Assembly (NCBI GenBank): GCA_018241685.1
Contig: JAFEDJ010000069.1
Span: 275,623-339,622, forward strand
Source: Pseudomonadota bacterium
GTDB lineage: Bacteria > Pseudomonadota > Gammaproteobacteria > Burkholderiales > Rhodocyclaceae
DNA length: 64,000 nucleotides
Direction: 5' to 3'
Positions within the stretch are counted from its first letter, which is position 1; each line of letters starts with the position of its first letter. The notes below the pieces were generated by a model, which was not told the origin of the DNA, searched no databases, and saw nothing but the letters and a program-made list of their open reading frames with translations. Positions 35,489 through 43,546 of this stretch are shown here, piece after piece. Position numbers and translations under genes: made by a program.

Positions 35489-37174
35489 TCAAGCCTGCAC
35501 TTCAGGTGCTTTCAGCAGGGACGACAGGGTGGTGGCCACACCGGTAATGCCGTCGTTGGAGAGGCCGGCGTCCTTCATGACCGCATCGACGATGGGTTTG
35601 GCGATTTGATACTGGAGCGCCGAATTCATCACTTGCTCGGGGAAGGTTGCGCCACCGGAAGCTGACGTGGCGCCGTCGGCACCTGCGCCTGCGGCCCCGG
35701 GCATGCCGGCGACCTGGAAGATGCGGATCGAGTCGATCTTCTCCATCGGGCGCACGGCCTGTTCGAGGATCTGCGGGAGCTGTTGCAGCAGCAGGGTGCG
35801 GACCTGCAGGTCCACCTGTGCCGCCGACAGCGTGTTGAGCGCCTCGTTGATCGCCCGCTTGCCTTCCGCCTCCGCCAGCGAGGCGGCCTGCCTGGCGCGG
35901 GCTTCGATTGTGAGCGCCTCAGCCCGATCCATGGCGGCCTCCTTCTCGGCCGATGCCGATACCTTCACCGCGATGGCGCTCTGCTCCGCCTCCTTCGACG
36001 CCTCGATCAGTTGGATGTCCTTGTCCCGTTCAGCAACGGCGACCTGACGGGCGGTGGTCACCGCTTCCTCGGCCTTGACGGCCTCGGCCCGCGCACAGTT
36101 GGCCGCGGCGTCGGCGTCGGATTGCTCACGGGACTTGTTGGCGATGGCGATCTGCGTGTCCTGGCGGGCGATCTCGACCTGCTTGCGCTGTTCAGCGCGC
36201 TGCATCTCGGTCTGGCGCTCGAGTTCAATCTCCCGGGTCTGGATCACCAGGTTCTTCTCGATCTCCGCCGCCTTGATCTCGCGTGCGGCTTCGATGCGCT
36301 TCTGGCTGACCTGGCGCTCCGCCTCGATCTTGGCCGCTTCGGCCTCGCGGCTGCGTTCGGCTTGCTGGGAGGCGATCAGCGCCACCTGCTCGGCACGGCT
36401 CACCTCGATCTCGCGCTGCTGGGCGAGCGTGGCAAACTCCTGGTCCTTCTCTATGGTGAGCTTCTGGCGGGTCGCGTCCAGATTCTTGGTACGGACCTGC
36501 ACCTCGGTGTCCTGCTCGACGTCGTTGCGCTGCTTGCGCCGGGCTTCCGTCTGTTCGGTCAGACGGGTGAGGCCTTCGGCATCGAAAGCGTTGTTCGGAT
36601 TGAAGAACTGTTTGTCTGTCTGGTCCAGGCTGGTCAACGAGACCGACTCGAGCTCCAGCCCGTTCTTCTCCAGATCTTCGGCAACGGCATTCTGGACGGC
36701 CTGGACGAAGTCGCGCCGTTTGTCCTGCAGTTCCTGGATGGTCATGGTTGCCGCGGTCGCACGCAGGGAATCCACGAACTTGTCCTCGACCAATGCCTTA
36801 AGCTCGTCCGGACTCATGGTCCGCGCGCCGAGGGTCTGGGCCGCGATGCTGACGGCTTCCTCTGTCTGCTTGACCCGCACGAAAAAGGCTGCGGTAACGT
36901 CCACCCGCATCCGGTCGCGGGTGATCAGGCTTTCACGCTCCCGCCGCACGACCTCGAGCTTGAGGGTGTTCATGTTGACCAGTACCCGCTCATGGAAGAC
37001 CGGCAGCACGATCGCGCCCCCATCCATGATGACGCGCTGCCCGCCGAGGCCGGTGCGGACAAAGGCGGTCTCCTTTGTAGAGCGCTTGTACAGCCGAGCA
37101 AAGACAATGCCGACCGCGAGTAGCGAGACAAGCAGGATGGCTGCGAGGATCAGCAGTTCGAACAGGTTACTCAT
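35489..37174 (-). CDS. yqiK: Flotillin-like protein, YqiK type
   Basis: 561 residues. One N-terminal membrane helix (LFELLILAAILLVSLLAVGIV), a band-7/SPFH domain (residues about 30-200: GGQRVIMDGGAIVLPVFHE, MRVDVTAAFFVRV), a long Ala/Glu/Arg-rich coiled coil (about 205-450) and a flexible Ala/Gly-rich tail. Flotillins form membrane microdomain scaffolds. It is the last gene of a four-gene operon with YqiJ, PspA and a small protein, a combination linked to envelope stress and membrane repair. Confidence 0.9.
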   Translation of the reverse strand: MSNLFELLILAAILLVSLLAVGIVFARLYKRSTKETAFVRTGLGGQRVIMDGGAIVLPVFHERVLVNMNTLKLEVVRRERESLITRDRMRVDVTAAFFVRVKQTEEAVSIAAQTLGARTMSPDELKALVEDKFVDSLRATAATMTIQELQDKRRDFVQAVQNAVAEDLEKNGLELESVSLTSLDQTDKQFFNPNNAFDAEGLTRLTEQTEARRKQRNDVEQDTEVQVRTKNLDATRQKLTIEKDQEFATLAQQREIEVSRAEQVALIASQQAERSREAEAAKIEAERQVSQKRIEAAREIKAAEIEKNLVIQTREIELERQTEMQRAEQRKQVEIARQDTQIAIANKSREQSDADAAANCARAEAVKAEEAVTTARQVAVAERDKDIQLIEASKEAEQSAIAVKVSASAEKEAAMDRAEALTIEARARQAASLAEAEGKRAINEALNTLSAAQVDLQVRTLLLQQLPQILEQAVRPMEKIDSIRIFQVAGMPGAAGAGADGATSASGGATFPEQVMNSALQYQIAKPIVDAVMKDAGLSNDGITGVATTLSSLLKAPEVQA

Positions 37175-37220
37175 GAAGGGGTTTTCCTTGTACTTGCTTC
37201 GGGAGCGCCGCCGTAGGCGG

Positions 37221-37847
37221 CTAGATCAGATCGGGATGGGGGTTGGCAATGCAGCGGTAGAAGGCGCCGGTCTTGCCGACGATGAGGACCTGGGCTCCTT
37301 CGGCGAAGACATCACCGTCCAGGTCAGGCTCCACCATTAAGTAATGGCTGCGGCCGTGGGCATCCCGCACCCGGGCCTGCGCGGCAAGGCCTTTCCGTGC
37401 GGAGCCGCCGACCACCACGCCGGTGCGTCCGAGCAGGCTTTGTTCGCTCACGGCGCTCGTTTCGTCCCGCGGGACAATGTGGGCAATGAGGGTACCGAGG
37501 GCACGCACCGTCGCCAGCCCTGCCGGTACGGCCAGCAGGGCGGCCGGGAGTGCCGGCACATAACCGCCGAGCAGTCCATGGGCCAGCATCTGCAGGCTGT
37601 AGCCGAAGAGTGCGTAGCCGGCCAGGAAGAGCAACAGCAGCACGAGCGCCGGCACCTGCCCGATGTGCAGCCAACCGAGTACACGATCCAGCCCGGTGTC
37701 GCCGTCGATGTCGGGCAGCAGGTCGGTCAGCCAGTCGCTGGGGCTGATCGACAGCAGCATGCCCAGGCCTTCGAGTAGCGCGATGCCAACGATCAGCGCG
37801 AATCCGACGCCGAAAGGCAGGGTCTCGGGCGCACTGAGCAGGCTCAT
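37221..37847 (-). CDS. yqiJ: YqiJ-like NfeD/OB-fold membrane protein
   Basis: 208 residues. Three hydrophobic segments (GVGFALIVGIALLEGLGML, ALVLLLLFLAGYALFGYSL, LPAALLAVPAGLATV) are followed by a C-terminal OB-fold-like domain (LLGRTGVVVGG, GDVFAEGAQVLIVGK). YqiJ and the related NfeD proteins are partners of flotillins. The start overlaps the pspA stop (ATGA), and the flotillin gene follows 46 bases later. Confidence 0.85.
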   Translation of the reverse strand: MSLLSAPETLPFGVGFALIVGIALLEGLGMLLSISPSDWLTDLLPDIDGDTGLDRVLGWLHIGQVPALVLLLLFLAGYALFGYSLQMLAHGLLGGYVPALPAALLAVPAGLATVRALGTLIAHIVPRDETSAVSEQSLLGRTGVVVGGSARKGLAAQARVRDAHGRSHYLMVEPDLDGDVFAEGAQVLIVGKTGAFYRCIANPHPDLI

Positions 37848-38518
37848 GCCTTGCCCGCCTTCAGTTGGGCGATCCGCTCTGCGACGCGCTTTTCCCGGAT
37901 CAGTTCGTCCAACGCCTCAAGTTGGGCAGCCTGTTCCAAGCCCTCGCTGCGAGCGAGGGCTTCAAGGCCGGTCTGGCGTTCAAAGACACGGTCGAAGGCT
38001 TTGGTGACGGCGTCGATACGCTTCGCAGCGGAGGTCTCGACACCAGCGGCAGCCAGCACCGCCGAACTTCCCGTGGCGCGGCTCTTACGGAACTGGGTCA
38101 AAGCCTCCTGCATCTCGCGCTTCTTGGCCAGCAAGGCGGCGACGTAGCCCTGCAGTTCGCCTTCCCGCAGCAGATAGTCACCGAGGGTGGCTTCAAGTAC
38201 GGGCAGCTGGGCTTCGATATCCAGCAAGCGGGCCACCGCGGCCTTCGCAAGGTCCTCGCGCCCGCTCGCCAGCGCCTCGTGACTTTGCGCCGTGAGTGCC
38301 GTGTGCTGAGCGTTGAGCCCGGCATGTCGCTGCTGGGAAAGGTGGCGGTTGGCCGACACCACACCGAGTTCGTGGCGCACGTCGTCGATCACCGCGTCGG
38401 CATCGCGAATCGCCTGCTCCATCATCGCTTCCGGCGCCTTGTCTTCGATCCGATCGAGAATCGCGTGTGCACCGCCGGCAATCACCCGGCCGACCCGGGC
38501 TTTGAGGGAATCAGACAT
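37844..38518 (-). CDS. PspA/IM30 family protein
   Basis: 224 residues, helical and coiled-coil along its length, as in the phage shock protein that coats damaged inner membrane. The N-terminus (LKARVGRVIAGGAHAILDRI) is amphipathic and the next part (APEAMMEQAIRDADAVIDDVR) matches the family. There are no pspF, pspB or pspC genes nearby; the partners here are a flotillin and YqiJ. Overlaps the preceding gene by eight bases and the following one by four. Confidence 0.88.
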   Translation of the reverse strand: MSDSLKARVGRVIAGGAHAILDRIEDKAPEAMMEQAIRDADAVIDDVRHELGVVSANRHLSQQRHAGLNAQHTALTAQSHEALASGREDLAKAAVARLLDIEAQLPVLEATLGDYLLREGELQGYVAALLAKKREMQEALTQFRKSRATGSSAVLAAAGVETSAAKRIDAVTKAFDRVFERQTGLEALARSEGLEQAAQLEALDELIREKRVAERIAQLKAGKA

Positions 38519-39029
38519 CGGTAGGTCCTTTCAGGGGTTGGAGGTTGGAGACTAACTCGACTGTTTTGCCCAGGTGGCGCCGGACGACCGCGGGGTCATA
38601 GGCGGCAGCCTCGGACGTGATTCCTTGCCGGAGCAGCGTCTCGCCCAGCCCGAAGACCCGGCGCACCAGTGCGTCTTCGAACTTCCTGGCATCCGCTTCG
38701 GTGGCCGGGGACTGGCTCACAAGCAGGGCCAGCAGGGCGGTGAGGTGTTCGAGGAGCAGGCTCACGATTTCGGAGCGCGTGTCCGTCTCGCTTTCGATGC
38801 GTACCAGCCCTTCGCGCAGGCGGGTCGTCAGATCGCGCGCCCAGGCATGGGCGGCCATGTAGTCGAGGGCGCCGTCATGCTGGCGCTTGAGCTGGCCGAG
38901 CAGGATCCGCAGCTTGTCGCTGTTGGTCGTTGCGCCGTCGATCTGCAGCTGGGCAAGCCAGACATACAGATCGCCCGGAATCCGGGCCGAAAGCGGCTCC
39001 ATTGAAACGGCCGTTGTTTGAGTCACCAT
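38511..39029 (-). CDS. Hypothetical protein heading the PspA-flotillin operon
   Basis: 172 residues. The N-terminal 50 residues (SARIPGDLYVWLAQLQIDG, TTNSDKLRILLGQLKRQHDG) look like a ribbon-helix-helix segment, and the rest is helical. It could be a DNA-binding autoregulator or a PspA adaptor; both are inference. It is the first gene of the operon, with an AT-rich promoter region upstream (39030-39120). Confidence 0.65.
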   Translation of the reverse strand: MVTQTTAVSMEPLSARIPGDLYVWLAQLQIDGATTNSDKLRILLGQLKRQHDGALDYMAAHAWARDLTTRLREGLVRIESETDTRSEIVSLLLEHLTALLALLVSQSPATEADARKFEDALVRRVFGLGETLLRQGITSEAAAYDPAVVRRHLGKTVELVSNLQPLKGPTDV

Positions 39030-39176
39030 GCTGTTCGTCTTCAGGCGATTTCATATGCATACATAGTCATTCATTTTGGCTTTTTGAGTCAACCTGCATA
39101 TTCATTTAACGTATTTTTTGCGCGATCGCGTATCCGCAGGCGAGCCTCCCAAGAAAGACCGATGGAGGTCCCGCAC

Positions 39177-39211
39177 TTGGTAGCCTTACCAAAAATTGGT
39201 AGCCTTACCAA
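39177..39211 (+). promoter_or_regulatory. Tandem operator TTGGTAGCCTTACCAA x2
   Basis: Two identical 16-bp sites (39177-39192, 39196-39211), each an inverted repeat TTGGTA-N4-TACCAA, spaced 19 bp start to start. The second site ends exactly one base before the ATG of the TetR gene. The arrangement is that of an operator for that regulator. Confidence 0.75.
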
Positions 39212-39778
39212 ATGCAGGACTCCAGCCCCTCACCAACCGGCATTCGCAGCAGAATCCTCGACGCAGGCCTTGCCCTGCTGCGTGGGGAAGGCCTGTTCGC
39301 GCTGACACAGCCGCGCATCGCCAAGGCGGCCGGCGTCAGCCAGAGCCATCTGACCTATTACTTCCCGACCCGCGACCGGCTGATGCTGGCAATCGCCGAG
39401 CACTCCGTCGAACAGGAACTCGGCCAGCTCGGTGGCACGGAGGGCACCGATCCCAAGCTGGCGCTGGCAACGGCCATGCGCTTTCTGCCGCGGGTCAGGA
39501 TGATGCTCGGCCTGCTGCTCTCGGGCGACCGGGATCCGGAGATCCGCCCCGAGTTCGCCCGTCTTGTGGCCTTTATGCGCAATGCCCTCGGCCAGGTTCT
39601 GAGCCGCCTGGGCTACCGCCTGGACGCCCCCCAGGTGCTGGTCTTCCATGCCGCAGTGATTGGGCTGGCGATGATGAACCTGGGTCGCCAGAGCGCCGAG
39701 TCGGAGCAGGAGATCGACATCGGCCTCACTCAACTGCTGGCCCTTCTGCCCAGGCCGGACGATGGAGACACTCAATGA
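39212..39778 (+). CDS. TetR-family repressor of an ABC efflux operon
   Basis: 188 residues. TetR helix-turn-helix at 25-60 (LTQPRIAKAAGVSQSHLTYY, FPTRDRLMLAI). The ATG abuts the operator and has no Shine-Dalgarno, so the message may be leaderless or very short-leadered when transcription starts inside the operator. The stop overlaps the start of the membrane-fusion lipoprotein gene (ATGA). Likely represses its own four-gene operon; the inducer is unknown. Confidence 0.87.
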   Translation: MQDSSPSPTGIRSRILDAGLALLRGEGLFALTQPRIAKAAGVSQSHLTYYFPTRDRLMLAIAEHSVEQELGQLGGTEGTDPKLALATAMRFLPRVRMMLGLLLSGDRDPEIRPEFARLVAFMRNALGQVLSRLGYRLDAPQVLVFHAAVIGLAMMNLGRQSAESEQEIDIGLTQLLALLPRPDDGDTQ

Positions 39779-40731
39779 AGCTCACCCGCAGCCCCCTGCT
39801 CCTCGCAATCCTCCTGTCCGCCTGCGGCAAAGCCCCCGACGTCGGTTTCCAAGGCTACGTGGAAGGCGAATACCTGTACCTGGCCGCACCGCAGGCCGGC
39901 TACCTGAAATCCCTCGACAGCCCGCGGGGCAGCCGCGTAACGGCCGGGCAGCAGCTGTTCGCCGTCGCCACCGATCCCGACAGTCAGGCCCTCGCCGAAG
40001 CCGAGGCCCGCAGCGGCTCCGCGAAGGAGAAGCTGGAGAACCTCAAGGCGCCGCACCGGGCACCGGAGATCGCCGCCCTCGAAGCCCAGCTGGCCTCGGC
40101 CATCGCGGCCCGCCGCCTGGCCGACGCCCAGCTCGCCCAGCAGGACGCCCTGTTCCGCCAGCGCTTCGTGGCCCAGGCCCGCGTGGACGAGGCCCGCGCC
40201 AACCGCGACCGCAGCGTCGCCGCCGTTGATGCAGCCCGCCAGCAACTGGAAACCTACCGCCTGGCCCTCGGGCGCCAGGCCGAGGTGCGCGGCGCCGAGG
40301 CCGACCTGCAGGCCGCCACCGCCCAGGCCGCCCAGCGGCGCTGGGCTGTCGAACGCAAGACCGTCAGCGCGCCGGCCGTCGGCGAGATCGCCGAAACCTA
40401 TTACCGCCCCGGCGAATGGGTGCCGGCCGGCGCGCCAGTGGCCAGCCTGCTGCCCGACGCCCGGCGCCGGCTGCGCTTCTTCGTGCCGGAAACCGCCGTC
40501 GCCACGCTGAAGCCCGGCCAGGCCGTCGAAGCCCGCTGCGACGCCTGCCTGACGCCGATCCGCGCCACCATCGACTTCATCGCGCCGCAAGCGGAATACA
40601 CCCCACCGGTCATCTACAGCCGCGGCAGCCGCGAGAAGCTGGTATTCCGCGTCGAGGCCGCCCCCGCCGTCGAACAGGCTGCCAGCCTGCGGCCGGGCCT
40701 GCCGGTGGACGTCAGCCTGGCCGGGCACTGA
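39775..40731 (+). CDS. HlyD-family periplasmic adaptor lipoprotein
   Basis: 318 residues with a lipoprotein signal (LLLAILLSAC). The layout is that of YbhG/HlyD adaptors: lipoyl half (EGEYLYLAAPQAGYLKSL, GSRVTAGQQLFAV), coiled-coil hairpin (about 75-185, with LFRQRFVAQARVDEARANRD), second lipoyl half (VSAPAVGEIAETYYRPGEWV) and a beta-barrel part. It would link the inner-membrane ABC pump to an outer-membrane channel encoded elsewhere. Confidence 0.88.
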   Translation: MKLTRSPLLLAILLSACGKAPDVGFQGYVEGEYLYLAAPQAGYLKSLDSPRGSRVTAGQQLFAVATDPDSQALAEAEARSGSAKEKLENLKAPHRAPEIAALEAQLASAIAARRLADAQLAQQDALFRQRFVAQARVDEARANRDRSVAAVDAARQQLETYRLALGRQAEVRGAEADLQAATAQAAQRRWAVERKTVSAPAVGEIAETYYRPGEWVPAGAPVASLLPDARRRLRFFVPETAVATLKPGQAVEARCDACLTPIRATIDFIAPQAEYTPPVIYSRGSREKLVFRVEAAPAVEQAASLRPGLPVDVSLAGH

Positions 40732-40732
40732 C

Positions 40733-41659
40733 ATGAACGAACTGGTCATCGATGTTGCCGGGCTCAACAAGCATTTCGGCGACAAGCACGTGGTGCGCGA
40801 CCTCGGCCTGCAGGTCCGCAAGGGCGAGATCTACGGCTTCCTCGGCCCCAACGGCAGCGGCAAGACCACCTCGATCCGCATGCTGTGCGGCCTGCTGACG
40901 CCGGACAGCGGCAGCGGCACCTGCCTGGGCCTGGATGTGCTGAAGGACAGCGCCGCGATCAAGCGCCAGGTCGGCTACATGACCCAGAAGTTCTCCCTGT
41001 GGGACGACCTCAGCATCGTCGAGAACCTGGACTTCGTCGCCCGCATGTTCGGCATGGCCGACCGGCGCGCGGCCGTGGATCGGGCCATCGACGAGCTGGG
41101 CCTGGGCGGACGCCGCAAGCAGCTCGCCGGCACGCTCTCGGGCGGCTGGAAGCAGCGCCTGGCCCTCGCCAGCTGCCTGCTCCACCGGCCGCGCCTGCTG
41201 CTCCTCGACGAACCCACCGCCGGCGTCGACCCGAAGGCCCGCCGCGACTTCTGGGAGGAGATCCATCGCCTGTCCGCCGCCGGCATCACCATCCTGGTGT
41301 CCACTCACTACATGGACGAGGCTGAACGCTGCCACCGCTTGGCCTACATCGCCTACGGCAATCTGCTGGCCTCCGGGACCGCCGACGAAGTCGTCGCCAA
41401 TTGCCGGCTCAACACCTGGGAGATCGCCGGCGACGGCATCCACGGGCTTGCCGAACGCCTGCGCCAGTTGCCCGGCGTGGACCTGGTAGCCAGCTTCGGC
41501 ACGACCCTGCACGTCAGCGGCACGGACGGCCCCCGGCTGGCCGCCAGCCTGCAAACCCTGCTGAAGGAAACCGGCCTGGCCGCGACGCCGGTCGCCCCGT
41601 CCCTCGAAGACGCCTTCATCCACCTGATGCAACACACCGCCGACCCGCTGGGGAACTGA
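40733..41659 (+). CDS. ABC-2 type exporter ATP-binding protein
   Basis: 308 residues. Walker A GPNGSGKTTS, Q-loop YMTQKFSLWDDLS, signature LSGGWKQRLALAS, Walker B LLLLDEPTAGVD and H-loop STHYMDEAERC. It carries a single ATPase domain, so it should dimerise, unlike E. coli YbhF, which has two. It begins one base after the adaptor stop. Confidence 0.93.
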   Translation: MNELVIDVAGLNKHFGDKHVVRDLGLQVRKGEIYGFLGPNGSGKTTSIRMLCGLLTPDSGSGTCLGLDVLKDSAAIKRQVGYMTQKFSLWDDLSIVENLDFVARMFGMADRRAAVDRAIDELGLGGRRKQLAGTLSGGWKQRLALASCLLHRPRLLLLDEPTAGVDPKARRDFWEEIHRLSAAGITILVSTHYMDEAERCHRLAYIAYGNLLASGTADEVVANCRLNTWEIAGDGIHGLAERLRQLPGVDLVASFGTTLHVSGTDGPRLAASLQTLLKETGLAATPVAPSLEDAFIHLMQHTADPLGN

Positions 41660-41663
41660 CACC

Positions 41664-42785
41664 GTGGCCCGCTTTTCCTTCTCCCGCTGGCTCGGCATCC
41701 TGATCAAGGAATTCATCCAGCTCCGCCGCGACCGCCTGACCTTCGGCATGATCGTCGGCATCCCGATCATCCAGTTGATGCTGTTCGGCTTCGCGATCAA
41801 TTCCGACCCCAAGCACCTGCCCACCGCGGTGGTGATGGCCGATCCCGGCCCCTTCTCCCGCGCCTGGGTGGCCGCCATGCGCAACAGCGATTACTTCACC
41901 ATCGTCGGCAGCGTGGACGAACGCCAGGCCACGGCCCTGCTGGACCGCAGCGAGGTGCAGTTCGTCGTCACCTTCCCGCCCGGCTTCAACCGCGACCTGG
42001 TGCGCGGCAAGCCGCCCACGCTGCTCGTCGAGGCCGACGCCACCGACCCGATGGCCACCGGCGGCGCCATCTCGGTGCTCAACAAGCTCGGCGCCGAAGT
42101 CTTCGCCGCCGACCTGCCCGGCCTGCAGCCACCGGCCAGTCCGCTGGTGGACCTGCGCATCCACCGCCGCTACAACCCGGAAGGCGTCACCGCCTACAAC
42201 ATCGTGCCCGGCCTGATGGGCGTGATCCTGACGATGACCATGGTGCTGATGACCGGCCTGGCGATGACCCGCGAACGGGAACGCGGCACCTTCGAGAACC
42301 TGCTCGCCACCCCGGCTACGCCGCTGGAAGTGATGACCGGCAAGATCGTGCCCTACATCCTGATCGGCCTGATCCAGGTCACGCTGATCCTGCTCGCCGC
42401 GCGCTGGATCTTCGACGTACCGATGCACGGCAACCTGCTGCTGCTCTACGGCGTGGTGCTGGTCTTCATCTGCGCCAACCTGACCCTCGGCATCACCTTC
42501 AGCTCCATCGCCCGCAACCAGCTGCAGGCGATGCAGATGACCTTCTTCTTCTTTCTGCCGTCGATGCTGCTGTCCGGCTTCATGTTCCCCTTCCGCGGCA
42601 TGCCGGACTGGGCGCAGACCATCGGCAACGTGCTACCGCTGACCCATTTCCTGATCCTCGTGCGTGGCATTCTTCTCAAAGGCAACGACATGAACATGCT
42701 ATGGGCGCAGATCTGGCCTATTCTCGCCTTCATGGTCGGGGTGCTCACCATCGGCCTGAAGACTTTCCGCCGGACGCTGGACTGA
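41664..42785 (+). CDS. ABC-2 type exporter permease
   Basis: 373 residues, GTG start at 41664. One N-terminal helix, a large extracytoplasmic loop (about 45-175), then five helices (GLMGVILTMTMVLMTGLAM, YILIGLIQVTLILLAA and so on) with the family motif TRERERGTFENLLATPATPLE. Matches YbhS/YbhR-type permeases; only one permease gene is present, so a homodimer is expected. The operon as a whole looks like a drug or toxic-compound exporter. Confidence 0.92.
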   Translation: MARFSFSRWLGILIKEFIQLRRDRLTFGMIVGIPIIQLMLFGFAINSDPKHLPTAVVMADPGPFSRAWVAAMRNSDYFTIVGSVDERQATALLDRSEVQFVVTFPPGFNRDLVRGKPPTLLVEADATDPMATGGAISVLNKLGAEVFAADLPGLQPPASPLVDLRIHRRYNPEGVTAYNIVPGLMGVILTMTMVLMTGLAMTRERERGTFENLLATPATPLEVMTGKIVPYILIGLIQVTLILLAARWIFDVPMHGNLLLLYGVVLVFICANLTLGITFSSIARNQLQAMQMTFFFFLPSMLLSGFMFPFRGMPDWAQTIGNVLPLTHFLILVRGILLKGNDMNMLWAQIWPILAFMVGVLTIGLKTFRRTLD

Positions 42786-42890
42786 GAACAGGGCGTCAAC
42801 AACCGCAAATCCGCGTTAATGGATCGGATAAATGTTTCATAATGCTGAACTTGGCAGGATCACTGTGGCCTGCCCCGTTTTTGCCGAATC

Positions 42891-43484
42891 ATGACCACCC
42901 GCCTCCGATCCGCCCCCGCAGAAGCCGCGTCGTCCTCCATGACAGAACTGAAGTCGTATTCGCTGCCCGAGCTCGAAGAACTCGCGGAACAGATCAAAGC
43001 CACAATCCTCAAGCGGGAGCAGGAAGAACAGGAAGCCGCCCGGCGTCAGGCCGAAGAGGCTGAGCGCGCCGCGCGGGCCGCCGAGGAAGAAGCCGCCCGC
43101 CTGGCCGCCGAAGCCGCTGCGAAGGCGGCCGCCGAAGCGGAAGAAAAGGCCCGTGCCGCGACCGCCGCCAGAGAACGCAAGCAGGCCGCCGAAAAAGCCC
43201 GCCGCGAAGCCGCGGAAGCCAAGGCCAAGGCCGAAGCGGAAAAGGCGAAGGAAGCCGCGCAGGCGGAAATCTCCTTCGCGGAAGCCGCCCCGCCGGCTCC
43301 GACGGAGATGCCACTGGTGCGCTTCATGCACCCCTCCAACCGCGCCCTCACCTGGTCCGGCGACGGCCCCAAGCCCGACTGGGTCAATGCCTGGCTGGCC
43401 ACCGGCGGCACGCTATACGCCCTCGAAATCGCCGCCGAAAAACTCGCCCCCAAGCCCATTCCGGCCAGCCTCCGGCCGCGCTGA
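42891..43484 (+). CDS. Atypical H-NS-like protein with Ala/Glu-rich middle
   Basis: 197 residues from 42891; an ATG at 42939 (TELKSYSLPELEELAEQIKA) gives an H-NS-like N-terminus and may be the true start. Residues about 45-130 are an Ala/Glu/Lys/Arg coiled coil far longer than in H-NS. The C-terminus, HPSNRALTWSGDGPKPDWV, keeps the TWxGxGxxPxW frame of betaproteobacterial H-NS proteins but has D and P where the DNA-contacting arginines of the GRGRxP motif belong. DNA binding through this motif is doubtful; it might act by joining other H-NS proteins. Confidence 0.65.
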   Translation: MTTRLRSAPAEAASSSMTELKSYSLPELEELAEQIKATILKREQEEQEAARRQAEEAERAARAAEEEAARLAAEAAAKAAAEAEEKARAATAARERKQAAEKARREAAEAKAKAEAEKAKEAAQAEISFAEAAPPAPTEMPLVRFMHPSNRALTWSGDGPKPDWVNAWLATGGTLYALEIAAEKLAPKPIPASLRPR

Positions 43485-43491
43485 AGCCAGG

Positions 43492-43509
43492 CCGGCGAGA
43501 ATTCGCCGG
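43492..43509. repeat. Hairpin between convergent genes
   Basis: CCGGCGA-GAAT-TCGCCGG: perfect 7-bp arms with a tetraloop, just after the H-NS-like gene. Without a T-run it is at most a weak bidirectional terminator. Confidence 0.4.
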
Positions 43510-43546
43510 TCCCCGTGCTAGTGCCTGTGCGAACGCACCTCCATCG

